Shown one piece after another: positions 1 through 9,074 of a stretch of 64,000 nt of DNA. Position 1 is the stretch's first letter. Each line of letters begins with the position of its first letter. The translations under genes were made by a program, and so were the position numbers. The notes below the pieces were generated by a model, which saw only the letters and a list, made by a program, of their open reading frames with translations, did not search any database and was not told the DNA's origin. The DNA lies in the NCBI RefSeq assembly GCF_012275515.1, contig NZ_JAAZQL010000001.1:248001-312000 (forward strand). Direction: 5' to 3'. Source of the stretch: Novosphingobium sp. SG707. GTDB taxonomy: Bacteria > Pseudomonadota > Alphaproteobacteria > Sphingomonadales > Sphingomonadaceae.

Positions 1-1101
1 CAGGATGCCGCCAACAAGGCAAAGCGCAAGCAGATGTTCATCCGTCTGGGCGTGGGCATTGCCGCCGTGGCGCTGGCCTATGGCGCGTATGATGTGCTGT
101 TCGCGTCGAACCATGTCGAAACCGACAATGCCTATGTCGGCGCCGATGTGGCGCAGATCACCACGCAGGTGACGGCCCCGGTGCGCGAAGTGCTGGTGTC
201 CGACACGCAGGCGGTGAAAAAGGGCGATGTGCTGGTGCGTCTTGACGATACCGATGCACGGATCGCTCTGGCCAAGGCCGAGGCCAATCTGGCGCTGACC
301 GAGCGGCGGGTGAAGGGTCTGTCGGCCACCGACCTTGGCCTTGGCGCCCAGATTGCCGCGCGCGCCGCCGATGAAACCCGCGCCGCCGCCAGCCTGACCG
401 CTGCCCGCGCCGATCTGGAAAAGGCCAGCGTGGATATGAAGCGCCGCGAGGCTCTGGCCGCCTCCGGCTCGGTTTCGGGCGAGGAACTGACCGTGGCGCG
501 CAGCGCTTTGGCCACCGCGACCGCCAATCTGCGCGCCGCCGAGGCCGCCGTGGCGCTGGCCGGGGCCAACCGCGAGGCCGCCAATGGCACGCGTGAGGCC
601 AACCGGGTGCTGATCGAAAACACCACGCCCGAAACCAACCCCGAAGTCCTTGCCGCCCGCGCGACGCGCGATCAGGCCAGGGTCGATCTGGAACGCACGA
701 TTATCCGCGCGCCCTTCGACGGCATTGTCGCGCGTCGCTCGGTCCAGGTGGGCCAGCGCGCCGAGCCGGGCAAGAGCCTGATGTCGGTGGTGCCGGTGAA
801 TGCGGCCTATGTCGATGCCAATTACAAGGAAGTCCAGCTCTCCAAGGTGCGCCCCGGCCAGAATGTGACGCTGACCAGCGATCTCTACGGCTCTTCGGTC
901 ACTTATCATGGCAAGGTCGTGGGCTTTTCGGGCGGCACGGGCGCGGCCTTTGCCGTGGTTCCGGCGCAGAACGCCACGGGCAACTGGATCAAGGTGGTTC
1001 AGCGCCTGCCTGTGCGCGTGGCGCTTGATCCCAAAGAGCTGGCCGCGCATCCCTTGCGCGTGGGCCTGTCGATGACGGCCGATATTGACGTGTCGAAATG
1101 A
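1..1101 (+). CDS. HlyD/EmrA-family efflux adaptor (5' partial)
   Basis: Periplasmic adaptor of an EmrAB-type export pump, linking an inner-membrane MFS transporter to an outer-membrane channel. The reading frame is open to the first base of the window, so the true start lies upstream; the ATG at 34 is internal. A transmembrane anchor (LGVGIAAVALAYGAYDVLF) is followed by the family motif ETDNAYV, a biotinyl-lipoyl-like segment, a long alanine-rich coiled coil (about residues 75-210 counted from the ATG at 34) and a beta-barrel region with GIVARRSVQVGQ. The stop overlaps the start of the MFS gene by 4 nt, so the two are one operon. Substrate cannot be read from the sequence. Confidence 0.9.
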   Translation, partial: QDAANKAKRKQMFIRLGVGIAAVALAYGAYDVLFASNHVETDNAYVGADVAQITTQVTAPVREVLVSDTQAVKKGDVLVRLDDTDARIALAKAEANLALTERRVKGLSATDLGLGAQIAARAADETRAAASLTAARADLEKASVDMKRREALAASGSVSGEELTVARSALATATANLRAAEAAVALAGANREAANGTREANRVLIENTTPETNPEVLAARATRDQARVDLERTIIRAPFDGIVARRSVQVGQRAEPGKSLMSVVPVNAAYVDANYKEVQLSKVRPGQNVTLTSDLYGSSVTYHGKVVGFSGGTGAAFAVVPAQNATGNWIKVVQRLPVRVALDPKELAAHPLRVGLSMTADIDVSK

Positions 1102-2630
1102 TCGCGGCCACCTCTCCTGACCGGCCCCTGGAGGGGGCGCAATTATGGCTGGTGGTGCTGGCCATTGCGCTGGGCAATTTTCTGGTGGTGCTCGACACCA
1201 CCATCGCCAATGTTTCGGTGCCTACCATCGCCGGGTCGCTGGGCGTTTCGGCCTCGCAGGGCAGCTGGGTGATCACCTCCTATGCCGTGGCCGAGGCTAT
1301 CACGGTGCCGCTGACCGGCTGGCTTTCCGCGCGGTTCGGGGCGCAACGGGTTTTCATCTTCTGTTATCTGGCGTTTGCGGGCCTTTCGGCGCTTTGCGGC
1401 ATGTCCACCTCGCTGGGGATGCTGGTGGCCTGCCGGGTGGCGCTGGGCCTGTGCGGGGGGCCGATCATGCCTCTGGCGCAGACCTTGATGATGCGTCTCC
1501 TGCCGCCGGAAAAGCAGGTGCTGGGCACGGTGATCTGGGCGATGACCACGCTGATCGGGCCGATTGTCGGGCCGGTGCTGGGCGGGACTTTGTGCGACAA
1601 TGTGGGCTGGCCCTCGATCTTCTTCATCGGCGTGCCGGTGGCCACGGCGGGCGGTCTGCTGCTGATCGCGCTGCTGCGCGGGCGCAAGGACGAGATCGTC
1701 AAGGCCCCCATCGACATGGTGGGCCTTGGCCTGCTGATCGTGTGGGTCGGCGCGCTTCAGATCCTGCTCGATGAAGGGCGCAACCATGACTGGTTCGCCT
1801 CGGTCGAAATTCAGGCGCTGGCGGTGATTGCGGCGATCGGCTTTGCCTGTTTCCTGATCTGGGAACTGACCGAAAAGAACCCGATCGTCGATCTGCGCAT
1901 CTTTCGCCATCGCGGCTTTACGGCCTCGGCGCTGACCTATTCGGTGGGCTTTGGCGCCTTCTTTGCCACGGTCGTGATCCTGCCTTTGTGGTTGCAGCAG
2001 AACCTTGGCTATACCGCCACCTGGGCGGGCTATGCCACCGGGGTGATGGGGGTGTTCGCCGTCTTGTCCGCGCCCATCGTCGGCCAATTGGCGGCCAAGA
2101 TGGACCCGCGCAAGATCATCTTCACTGGGATCATGGGCCTTGCTGGCCTTGCCGCATGGCGCACCAGTTTCAACAGCGACGTCACCTTTTGGCAGGCGGC
2201 TCTGCCCACCTTGATGACCGGGCCTTTCATGGTGATGTTCTTCATCCCCACCATCGGCCTTGCCATGGCCAGCGTCGATCCGGGCGAGGAAGCCAATGCG
2301 GCGGGCGTGTCCAATTTCATGCGGACCGTGGCGGGGGCCTTTGCCACCTCGCTGGTCCAGACGGGATGGGAAAACGAGGCCACCCGCGCGCAAAGCGCGA
2401 TTGCCGGGGCCATGCCGCAGGGGCAGGCCACCATCGACGGCATGGTCGATGGCGGACAGAGCAACGAAGGCGCCATCGCCTCGCTGACCCAATTGGTTCA
2501 GGGGCAGAGCGTGATGGTGGCAACGGTCCATATTTTCGCGATCATTGCGGTCTGTTTTGTGGCCGCCGCCATGATCGTCTGGCTCGTGCCAAAGCCCAAG
2601 GGGCCGATCGACACCGCCGCCGCGCATTGA
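1098..2630 (+). CDS. DHA2-family MFS multidrug transporter, EmrB-like
   Basis: Inner-membrane proton-driven drug exporter of 510 aa, the usual length for 14-helix DHA2 transporters. It shows the motif-C-type stretch GPIVGPVLGG and the N-terminal motif LDTTIANVSVPTIAG typical of EmrB. The start ATG overlaps the adaptor stop (ATGA), so translation is coupled. A rho-independent terminator follows 25 nt downstream. Function as drug or toxic-compound export is family knowledge; the actual substrate is unknown. No linked regulator lies on the right side; one could sit left of the window. Confidence 0.92.
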   Translation: MIAATSPDRPLEGAQLWLVVLAIALGNFLVVLDTTIANVSVPTIAGSLGVSASQGSWVITSYAVAEAITVPLTGWLSARFGAQRVFIFCYLAFAGLSALCGMSTSLGMLVACRVALGLCGGPIMPLAQTLMMRLLPPEKQVLGTVIWAMTTLIGPIVGPVLGGTLCDNVGWPSIFFIGVPVATAGGLLLIALLRGRKDEIVKAPIDMVGLGLLIVWVGALQILLDEGRNHDWFASVEIQALAVIAAIGFACFLIWELTEKNPIVDLRIFRHRGFTASALTYSVGFGAFFATVVILPLWLQQNLGYTATWAGYATGVMGVFAVLSAPIVGQLAAKMDPRKIIFTGIMGLAGLAAWRTSFNSDVTFWQAALPTLMTGPFMVMFFIPTIGLAMASVDPGEEANAAGVSNFMRTVAGAFATSLVQTGWENEATRAQSAIAGAMPQGQATIDGMVDGGQSNEGAIASLTQLVQGQSVMVATVHIFAIIAVCFVAAAMIVWLVPKPKGPIDTAAAH

Positions 2631-2654
2631 TGCAAACAGGGGTCGGAGATGACA

Positions 2655-2683
2655 AAGGGGTCGGAGATTTCCGGCCCCTTTTC
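2655..2683 (+). terminator. Rho-independent terminator after the EmrAB pair
   Basis: AAGGGGTCGGA pairs with TCCGGCCCCTT (11 bp, one G-T wobble) around a 4-nt loop, followed by a short T run. It lies 25 nt after the EmrB-like stop. The left arm is the second copy of a 12-nt direct repeat (GGGGTCGGAGAT at 2639 and 2657). Confidence 0.75.
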
Positions 2684-2740
2684 AATTTTGACCCTGGCTT
2701 GACCTTTGCCCCCGCGCCCGATACCCACGGCCCCAAGCGA

Positions 2741-2900
2741 CAGGTTCCCCGCGAGGGGATCAAAAGGGAACACGGGTTCAAGACTCGGGCTGCCCCTGCA
2801 ACTGTGAGCGGATAGCCATCGACCCGATGCCATTGAGGGGGGAACCCTTTGAGAAGGCGGCCGAACCGGCATGGACCCGCGAGCCAGGAGACCTGCCTGA
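2741..2900 (+). promoter_or_regulatory. Cobalamin (AdoCbl) riboswitch
   Basis: The stretch carries the conserved landmarks of the B12-binding aptamer in order: GGGAACACGG at 2766, GCTGCCCCTGCAACTGTGAG near 2790, a GCCATTGAG element near 2829, and the B12-box-like GAGCCAGGAGACCTGCC at 2881-2897. It precedes an operon of cobalamin assembly genes, so repression by B12 is expected. Ends are approximate because the outer stem P1 was not resolved. The rest of the 457-nt gap (2631-3087) holds the upstream terminator, the expression platform (about 2900-3058) and a 9-codon leader ORF; no other gene is seen there. Confidence 0.93.
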
Positions 2901-3058
2901 CGCCGTCGTTTTTCGCTCCGACAGGGTGTGCGGCGCGGACGGGGTTTTCCTCGATAGCGACATTGTGGCTCTGCCGGATGGGCTTCCGGGCGGGATGCGT
3001 TTGCATGTCGCTTATGGCGCATCGGGCGGGGCGTGAACGTCTGGCCGAGGGAAGAGTC

Positions 3059-3088
3059 ATGCCCGAATATATTGCGGATTTCCGGTAA
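3059..3088 (+). CDS. Possible 9-residue leader ORF (MPEYIADFR)
   Basis: An ATG at 3059 is preceded by a good ribosome-binding sequence (GAGGGA at about 3048) and reads nine codons to a TAA. That stop overlaps the ATG of the DUF1636 gene (TAATG). The arrangement would couple translation of the first operon gene to the leader, downstream of the B12 riboswitch. It may equally be chance, with the GAGGGA serving nothing; no homologue is recognised. Confidence 0.35.
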   Translation: MPEYIADFR

Positions 3089-3495
3089 TGCTGCGCGCGG
3101 TGGATCATAAGCCCTGTGTGGTGGTCTGTTCGACATGCCGGGTTTCGGCCGATGTGCGCGAGGATGAGCAGGGGCGGCGCGGCGGCGCCTTGCTGGCCGA
3201 CGCATTGCGTAGCGCGCAAGAGGATGATCCGGCCCTGGCCGGGGTCGGGGTGGAGGAAATGCCTTGCCTGTTCGCGTGTCAGCGGCACTGCGTGGTGCAG
3301 ATCCGCGCGCCGGGGCGCATCGGCTATGTGCTGGGCGATTTCGCGCCCGATGGCGAGGCCGCCCGCGCGATCCTCGATTATGCCGCGCTCCATGCCGCCA
3401 GCGAGCATGGGCAGGTGCCCTATCGCCAGTGGCCCGCAGGCGTGAAGGGCCATTTTATCACCCGCACCCCGCCCGAAGGATTTGTCGTCGCATGA
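3088..3495 (+). CDS. DUF1636 family metal-binding protein, first gene of B12 operon
   Basis: 135-aa protein of the DUF1636 family, often found beside cobalamin genes in alphaproteobacteria. Visible cysteines follow C14-x2-C17 and C60-x3-C64-x3-C68, resembling the thioredoxin-like [2Fe-2S] ferredoxin arrangement. A redox or metal role is therefore plausible but unproven. It is the first gene after the riboswitch, its ATG overlaps a short leader ORF stop, and its own stop overlaps the cobT start (ATGA). Cobalt handling or electron supply for cobalt reduction are guesses from context only. Confidence 0.85.
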   Translation: MLRAVDHKPCVVVCSTCRVSADVREDEQGRRGGALLADALRSAQEDDPALAGVGVEEMPCLFACQRHCVVQIRAPGRIGYVLGDFAPDGEAARAILDYAALHAASEHGQVPYRQWPAGVKGHFITRTPPEGFVVA

Positions 3496-4523
3496 CCCTG
3501 TTTGCCAGCCCGACGGATTTCCTCGCCACGCTTTCGTCTTTGCCGGAGGTCGATGCCGAAGCGATAGCCGCCGCCGCCGCGCGTCAGGCGCAATTGACCA
3601 AGCCCGCCGGATCGCTCGGCCGTCTGGAGGAAATCGCCCTTTTCATGGCCGGGTGGAGCGGGCGCGAAATCCCCGCGCTCGACCACCTGCAAGGCATTGT
3701 CTTTGCCGGCAATCACGGCGTCGCGGCGCGTGGCGTCAGCGCCTATCCGCCCGAGGTGACCGCCCAGATGGTGGCCAATTTCCATCAGGGCGGCGCGGCG
3801 ATCAATGCTCTGGCGCGGGCTTGCGGGGCGCATCTGACGATTGTGCCGCTTGATCTCCACCGCCCGACGCAGGACATCACGCAGGCCCCGGCGATGAGCG
3901 AGGAGGAATGCCTGGCCGCGCTGAATGCTGGGGCAGGCGCGGTCGATCCGCGGGCCGACCTGCTGTTTGTGGGCGAGATGGGGATCGGCAACACCACCCC
4001 CGCCGCCGCGCTTTGCGCACGGGCTTTTGGCGGGAGCGGGGCCGAATGGGCCGGGCGCGGCACGGGGCTGGATGCGCCGGGCGTCGCGCGCAAGGTGGCG
4101 GTGGTGGATGAGGCTTTGGCGCTGCATGGCGCGGATGCCCGCGATCCGTTTGAGGCCCTGCGCCGCTTGGGCGGGCGCGAGATCGCGGCGATGGCAGGCG
4201 CGATTGTGGCCGCGCGGGGAATGCGGATTCCGGTGCTGCTCGATGGCTTTATCGCCTGCGCCTCCATCGCCCCTATCGCCGCGGCGGAGCCCGACATCAC
4301 CACCCATTGCATGGCGGCCCATTGCTCGGCCGAAGGCGGCCATGCCCGCCTGCTGGCCCATCTCGGCCTCGATCCGCTGCTGCATCTGGCCATGCGTCTG
4401 GGCGAGGGCAGCGGAGCGGCGGTGGCCGCGCAACTGGTGCGCAGCGCTCTGGCGGCCCATGCCGAAATGGCGACCTTTGCGCAGGCCCAAGTAGCCGGAC
4501 CCCAATTGGCCGGGGCGCTGTGA
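3492..4523 (+). CDS. cobT: Nicotinate-nucleotide--dimethylbenzimidazole phosphoribosyltransferase
   Basis: Makes alpha-ribazole 5'-phosphate from nicotinate mononucleotide and dimethylbenzimidazole, activating the lower ligand of B12 in the cytoplasm. The 343-aa protein has the expected KPAGSLGRLE start region, the GEMGIGNTTPAAA motif, and RLGEGSGAA near the C-terminus, where the catalytic glutamate of the family sits. The frame is open further upstream, but the ATG at 3492 overlaps the preceding stop by 4 nt and gives the normal family length. The stop overlaps the next gene's GTG start. Confidence 0.95.
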   Translation: MTLFASPTDFLATLSSLPEVDAEAIAAAAARQAQLTKPAGSLGRLEEIALFMAGWSGREIPALDHLQGIVFAGNHGVAARGVSAYPPEVTAQMVANFHQGGAAINALARACGAHLTIVPLDLHRPTQDITQAPAMSEEECLAALNAGAGAVDPRADLLFVGEMGIGNTTPAAALCARAFGGSGAEWAGRGTGLDAPGVARKVAVVDEALALHGADARDPFEALRRLGGREIAAMAGAIVAARGMRIPVLLDGFIACASIAPIAAAEPDITTHCMAAHCSAEGGHARLLAHLGLDPLLHLAMRLGEGSGAAVAAQLVRSALAAHAEMATFAQAQVAGPQLAGAL

Positions 4524-5074
4524 AGGCGCGGGCGCTCCACTTGATCCGCCACGGCGCGGTCGGAGGGGCGGGGCGCCTCCATGGCCATCGCGATGTGCGG
4601 CCTCTGCCCGAGGGGATTGCCGCCTGCCGCGCCCGAGCGCGGGGATTGGCGGTGGCTCGCCTCATTGCCTCGGACCTGTCCCGAGCGCGGATGGCGGGCG
4701 AAGAGATCGCGCAGGATAGCGGGCTGGCGCTCACCATAGACCCCCGCTGGCGCGAGCTGAATTTCGGGGCGTGGGAGGGCTGCGATCCGCACGAACTGGG
4801 CGGGGCCATTGCGCCGTTCTGGGATGATCCTCAGGCCAATCCGCCCCCCGGCGGCGAAAGCTGGGGCAATATGCAGGGCCGCATCGCGCAGGCCCTGCTG
4901 GCGATCGAGGAGGACGCGCTGGTCATCACCCATGCCGGGCCGATGCGCGCGGCGCTGGGCCTGCTGCTGGGCCTGAACTATCGCCAGACCTGGGCCTTTC
5001 ACTTGCCCTATGCTGCGCGGATCAGCCTGCGCCTGTGGGGCGACGGGGCGCAGGTGACGGAATTGATCGCGTGA
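4520..5074 (+). CDS. Histidine phosphatase, probable alpha-ribazole phosphatase
   Basis: 184-aa branch-1 histidine phosphatase. Seen: the LIRHGAV motif near the N-terminus (phospho-histidine acceptor), ELNFGAWEG (acid base loop) and ITHAGPMRA (second catalytic histidine). In this operon the likely job is dephosphorylation of alpha-ribazole phosphate (or cobalamin 5'-phosphate), the Salmonella CobC role. The GTG start overlaps the cobT stop by 4 nt; an upstream in-frame ATG would run deep into cobT and is not preferred. The end overlaps cobS by 4 nt. Confidence 0.88.
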   Translation: MKARALHLIRHGAVGGAGRLHGHRDVRPLPEGIAACRARARGLAVARLIASDLSRARMAGEEIAQDSGLALTIDPRWRELNFGAWEGCDPHELGGAIAPFWDDPQANPPPGGESWGNMQGRIAQALLAIEEDALVITHAGPMRAALGLLLGLNYRQTWAFHLPYAARISLRLWGDGAQVTELIA

Positions 5075-5772
5075 AACATCTGATCCTCGCGCTGCAATTC
5101 ATGACGCGCCTGCCGCTGCCCGCGATGGAGGCGGACCGGGCGGATTACGCCAAAGCGATGCGCTGGTTTCCCGCCGCCGGGCTGGTGGTGGGGGGCTGCG
5201 TGGCGGGTGCGGTCTGGGCGCTGGGCCGGGTTGATCTATGGCTTGGCGCGCTGGGCGGGCTGGCGGCTTGGGTGGGGATGACGGGAGCGCTCCATCTCGA
5301 CGGGTTGGGCGATATGGCCGATGCGGCGGGCGCGGCGCATAAGGATCCTGCGCGACTGAAGGCCGTTCTGTCCGACCCCAATATCGGCAGTTTTGGCGTG
5401 GTGGCCATCGTCATGCAATTGCTGGCCAAGCTGGTGCTGCTCCATGATGTTGGCGATGTGCTCTGGCTGGTGCCGGTCGCTGGGGCCGCGCGGGTCGGGC
5501 CTTTGGTCTGGACGCTGATCCTGCCCCCGCTGCATGAAGGGTTGGGCACGCTGTTTCGCGATGGCGTGGGCTGGCGGCACGTGGCGGTCTGGGGCGGTTT
5601 GCTGGCTCTTGCTTTGCCCTTTGCGCCTTGGCTGGTGATGGCTGTTCCGGCCATCGCTCTATGGGCGCTGTGGATCAGGCGGCGGATCGGCGGCATTTCG
5701 GGCGATGGCCATGGCGCGGGGATCGAGCTGGTCGAAACCGCGCTGCTGCTTACCATGGTCTGCGTGCGATGA
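5071..5772 (+). CDS. cobS: Adenosylcobinamide-GDP ribazoletransferase (cobalamin synthase)
   Basis: Inner-membrane enzyme that joins adenosylcobinamide-GDP to alpha-ribazole, the last joining step of B12 synthesis. The 233-aa hydrophobic protein contains the family's acidic metal-binding segment (HLDGLGDMADA) and the SDPNIGSFGV motif. The GTG start at 5071 overlaps the phosphatase stop (GTGA). The end overlaps the next gene by 4 nt. Slightly short at the N-terminus but within family range. Confidence 0.94.
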   Translation: MKHLILALQFMTRLPLPAMEADRADYAKAMRWFPAAGLVVGGCVAGAVWALGRVDLWLGALGGLAAWVGMTGALHLDGLGDMADAAGAAHKDPARLKAVLSDPNIGSFGVVAIVMQLLAKLVLLHDVGDVLWLVPVAGAARVGPLVWTLILPPLHEGLGTLFRDGVGWRHVAVWGGLLALALPFAPWLVMAVPAIALWALWIRRRIGGISGDGHGAGIELVETALLLTMVCVR

Positions 5773-6722
5773 TCGGCGGTTTTACCCATCACGGCGGCGC
5801 ATTGGCGGCGGCGGCGCGGCATTTCGGCGGTGAGGATTGGCTCGACCTGTCTACCGGGATCAACCCCGCGCCATGGCCCGGCACTATTGAGGCCGACTGG
5901 CAACGTCTGCCCGAACGTGAGGCGTTGACCGCGCTGGAGGAGGCGGCGGCGGCGCATTTTGGCGTCTCGCCCGCATATTGCTGCGCCGTGCCGGGCAGCG
6001 AGATGGCGCTGCGCCTGATCGGGCAATGGATTAGAGCGGGTTCTTATCGCTGGCCCGCCTATCGCACCCATGCAGCGGCCTTTCCCGATGGCGAGGCGAG
6101 CGATGGGCCGGGCGGCGCGCGGGCGTTCTTGCTTGCCAATCCAAACAATCCCGATGGGCGGATCACCCCGACGCGGGATCTGCAGGCATGGCACGAGGAC
6201 CTGGCCGCGCGCGACGGCTGGCTGGTGGTGGACGAGGCCTTTGCCGATGCCACGCCCGAGGTTTCGGTGGCGGGGCGGGTGGGCGAGTGGCAACGGCTGA
6301 TCGTGCTGCGCTCCTTTGGCAAGTTCTTTGGCCTTGCCGGTCTGCGCCTCGGCTTTGTGCTGGGGCCGGGGCCGGTGGTGGCGATGCTGCGCGGCATTTT
6401 GGGCGACTGGCCGCTGGGGGCGGGGGCCTTGGCGGTGGGCGTGGCGGCCTATCGCGATGGGCCGTGGATCGCGCGGGCGCGGCGCGATCTGGCGGCGCGG
6501 GCGAGGCGGATGGATGATCTGCTGGCGGCTCATGGGTTCAAGGTTCTGGGCGATTGCCCGCATTTCCGCCTGATTGATGACACGCAGGATCTCTTTGACC
6601 GACTGGCTCGGCATCGCATTCTGACCCGCCCGTTTGATTACAACCCGCACTGGCTGCGTCTGGGCATCCCGGCGGCGCAGGAGGATTGGGCGAGATTGGC
6701 CGGGGCGCTGGGCGATGGCTGA
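5769..6722 (+). CDS. cobC: Threonine-phosphate decarboxylase (PLP-dependent, CobC/CobD type)
   Basis: Aminotransferase-fold class I enzyme that makes (R)-1-amino-2-propanol phosphate for the cobinamide linker. Naming follows the alphaproteobacterial cobC (Salmonella cobD). The 317-aa protein starts MIGGFTHHGG, typical of the family. It shows NPNNPDG, VVDEAFAD (PLP aspartate) and SFGKFFGLAGLRLG with the Schiff-base lysine. The ATG lies inside the cobS stop (4-nt overlap), and its end overlaps cbiB by 8 nt. Confidence 0.93.
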   Translation: MIGGFTHHGGALAAAARHFGGEDWLDLSTGINPAPWPGTIEADWQRLPEREALTALEEAAAAHFGVSPAYCCAVPGSEMALRLIGQWIRAGSYRWPAYRTHAAAFPDGEASDGPGGARAFLLANPNNPDGRITPTRDLQAWHEDLAARDGWLVVDEAFADATPEVSVAGRVGEWQRLIVLRSFGKFFGLAGLRLGFVLGPGPVVAMLRGILGDWPLGAGALAVGVAAYRDGPWIARARRDLAARARRMDDLLAAHGFKVLGDCPHFRLIDDTQDLFDRLARHRILTRPFDYNPHWLRLGIPAAQEDWARLAGALGDG

Positions 6723-7635
6723 TCGGGTGGCTTTGACGGCCATGGCGCTGGAGGCTGCGCTGGGCTGGCCGGGGTGGCTTTATCGTCGGGTGGGCCATCC
6801 GGTGGGCCTGTTTGCGCGGATCATCAGCGCGGCGGAGCGCATCGGCAATCGCGGCGGCGCGGCGGCGCGGCGCGGGGCGGGTTTGGCCACGGTGGTGCTG
6901 TTGCTGATCGTGGCGGCCGGCGGGGGCTGGGTGCTGCAATATGCCGCCGTGTCGTTGGGGTCTATGGGATGGGTGCTGGTGGCGGCGATGGCATGGCCCG
7001 CGCTGGCGATGCGCAGTCTGGACGATCATGTCCGCGCGGTCTGGCGGGCTTTGCGGATGGGTGATCTGGCGGCGGCGCGGAGCGCGGTGGCGATGATCGT
7101 CGGGCGCGATACCGATGAGTTGGACGAAGATGGCGTGGCGCGCGCCGCCATCGAAAGTCTGGCCGAGAGCTTTTGCGATGGCGTGCTGGCCCCGCTGTTC
7201 TGGTTGCTGGTGCTGGGCCTGCCGGGGGCGTGGGCCTATAAGGCTTTGAATACGGCCGACAGTATGATCGGTCACCCGGAGCCGGACTTGCGCGATTTCG
7301 GCTGGGCGGCGGCGCGTGCCGATGATCTGGCCAATTGGATCCCGGCGCGATTGTCCGGCGCGGCGCTGTGTCTGATGGGCGGCGGATGGCGGATCATGTG
7401 GCGCGATTGCCGCCGCCATGCCTCGCCCAATGCGGGGTGGCCGGAGGCAGCGATGGCGGGGGCGCTGGGCGTGCGTCTGGCCGGGCCTATACGCTATGAC
7501 GGCGTCTTGCGCGACAAGGCGTGGATCGGCGATGGGCCGCCTGCGCGCTGGGAGGATCTGGGGCGGGCGTTGGCGATCTATCGGCGGGCCTGCGTGATGG
7601 TGTTTGTGGTCTTGGGGGTTTTATGGCTGCGATAA
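6715..7635 (+). CDS. cbiB: Adenosylcobinamide-phosphate synthase
   Basis: Integral membrane enzyme attaching aminopropanol (phosphate) to adenosylcobyric acid. The 306-aa sequence shows the family's HPVGLFARI start region, [22 protein letters not shown], and NTADSMIGH followed by [19 protein letters not shown]. The ATG at 6715 overlaps the end of the decarboxylase by 8 nt. The last codons overlap cobQ by 13 nt. Confidence 0.94.
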   Translation: MADRVALTAMALEAALGWPGWLYRRVGHPVGLFARIISAAERIGNRGGAAARRGAGLATVVLLLIVAAGGGWVLQYAAVSLGSMGWVLVAAMAWPALAMRSLDDHVRAVWRALRMGDLAAARSAVAMIVGRDTDELDEDGVARAAIESLAESFCDGVLAPLFWLLVLGLPGAWAYKALNTADSMIGHPEPDLRDFGWAAARADDLANWIPARLSGAALCLMGGGWRIMWRDCRRHASPNAGWPEAAMAGALGVRLAGPIRYDGVLRDKAWIGDGPPARWEDLGRALAIYRRACVMVFVVLGVLWLR

Positions 7636-9074
7636 TGTTGCAGGGCACGGGTTCGGATGTCGGCAAATCGGTGCTGGTGGCCGGGATCTGCCGCGCGCTG
7701 AGCAATCGGGGGTTGAGGGTCATGCCCTTCAAGCCGCAGAATATGTCGAACAATGCCGCCGTCACTGTCGATGGCGGCGAGATCGGGCGGGCGCAGGCGC
7801 TGCAGGCGCTGGCCGCGCGGGCGGCGTTGCATACCGATATGAACCCGGTGCTGCTCAAACCTCAGGCCGACCGTACATCGCAACTGGTGGTGCATGGACG
7901 AGTGCGCGGTACGCTGGGCTCGGGCAATTTCCGCGAGGGGCGGCGGGGGCTGCTGCCCGAAGTGCTGGAGAGTTTTGCCCGGTTAAAGGGCCAATGCGAC
8001 ATCGTGGTGGTCGAGGGCGCGGGATCGCCGGCGGAAATCAACCTGCGCGAGGGCGACATTGCCAATATGGGTTTTGCCCGCGCGGCGGGCGTGCCGGTGG
8101 TGCTGGTGGGTGATATTGACCGGGGCGGGGTGATCGCCTCGGTGGTGGGCACGCGGGCGGTGATTGATCCGCAGGATGCCGCGATGATCCATGGCTTTAT
8201 CATCAACAAGTTTCGCGGCGATCCCGCTTTGTTTGCCGATGGTTATACCGCCATTGAGCAGCGCTCCGGTTGGCGCGGCTTCGGGCTGGTGCCTTGGCTG
8301 GCCGATGTGGTGCGCCTGCCCAGTGAGGATGCGGTGGTGCTGGAAAAGGGGCGGCGGACGGCGGGCGACCGGCTGATCGTGGCCTGTCCTATCCTGCCGC
8401 GCATTGCCAATTTCGACGATCTCGATCCGCTGAAGATAGAGAGCGGGGTCGAGGTGGTGATGATCCCGCCCGGCACGCCGATCCCGGCAGAGGCGGGGCT
8501 GATCGTGCTGCCCGGATCGAAGGCGACTTTGGCCGATCTGGCCGCGATCCGGGCGCAGGGCTGGGACATTGATATTCTGGCCCACCATCGGCGCGGCGGC
8601 GCGGTGCTGGGTATTTGCGGTGGCTATCAGATGCTTGGGCGCAGCATTGCCGATCCTTTGGGCATTGAGGGTGCGCCCGGCGAGGCGGCAGGGCTGGGCC
8701 TGCTCGATGTGGCCACGGTGCTGGGCGATAGCAAAATGCTGCGCGAGGTGCGGGGCGAGGCGCTGGGCGCGGGTTTTGCCGGATATGAGATGCATATGGG
8801 GCAAACCAGCGGCGCGGCGCGGAGTTTTGCCCGATTTGACGATGGGCAGAAGGATGGCGCGGTCAGCGCCGATGGGCTGGTGATGGGCACCTATTGCCAC
8901 GGGCTGCTTGGCTCGACGGCGCTGCGCGGGGCTTTGCTGGCGCGGTTGGGGGCGGCATCGGATGGGGGCGATTATGCCGCCGGGGTCGATGCGGCGCTTG
9001 ATGCCGTGGCCGCGGCGCTGGAGGAGCATCTGGATATGGACGGGCTGATCGCTTTAGCGCGGCGGGCGGCGTGA
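7623..9074 (+). CDS. cobQ: Cobyric acid synthase (glutamine amidotransferase)
   Basis: Amidates the b, d, e and g side chains of adenosylcobyrinic acid a,c-diamide using glutamine and ATP. 483 aa, normal length. The N-terminal dethiobiotin-synthetase-like domain carries GTGSDVGKS. The C-terminal glutaminase-like domain has the nucleophile motif [11 protein letters not shown] and the histidine motif [10 protein letters not shown]. The ATG at 7623 is inside the end of cbiB; the end overlaps cobP by 4 nt. It is the earliest pathway step present, so the cell must import or make cobyrinate derivatives elsewhere. Confidence 0.95.
   Translation: MAAIMLQGTGSDVGKSVLVAGICRALSNRGLRVMPFKPQNMSNNAAVTVDGGEIGRAQALQALAARAALHTDMNPVLLKPQADRTSQLVVHGRVRGTLGSGNFREGRRGLLPEVLESFARLKGQCDIVVVEGAGSPAEINLREGDIANMGFARAAGVPVVLVGDIDRGGVIASVVGTRAVIDPQDAAMIHGFIINKFRGDPALFADGYTAIEQRSGWRGFGLVPWLADVVRLPSEDAVVLEKGRRTAGDRLIVACPILPRIANFDDLDPLKIESGVEVVMIPPGTPIPAEAGLIVLPGSKATLADLAAIRAQGWDIDILAHHRRGGAVLGICGGYQMLGRSIADPLGIEGAPGEAAGLGLLDVATVLGDSKMLREVRGEALGAGFAGYEMHMGQTSGAARSFARFDDGQKDGAVSADGLVMGTYCHGLLGSTALRGALLARLGAASDGGDYAAGVDAALDAVAAALEEHLDMDGLIALARRAA

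Noticed and set aside
2849..3088. 79-codon frame through the riboswitch tail
   Set aside because: It starts inside the aptamer and is out of keeping with a structured RNA; only its last nine codons have a good ribosome-binding site.
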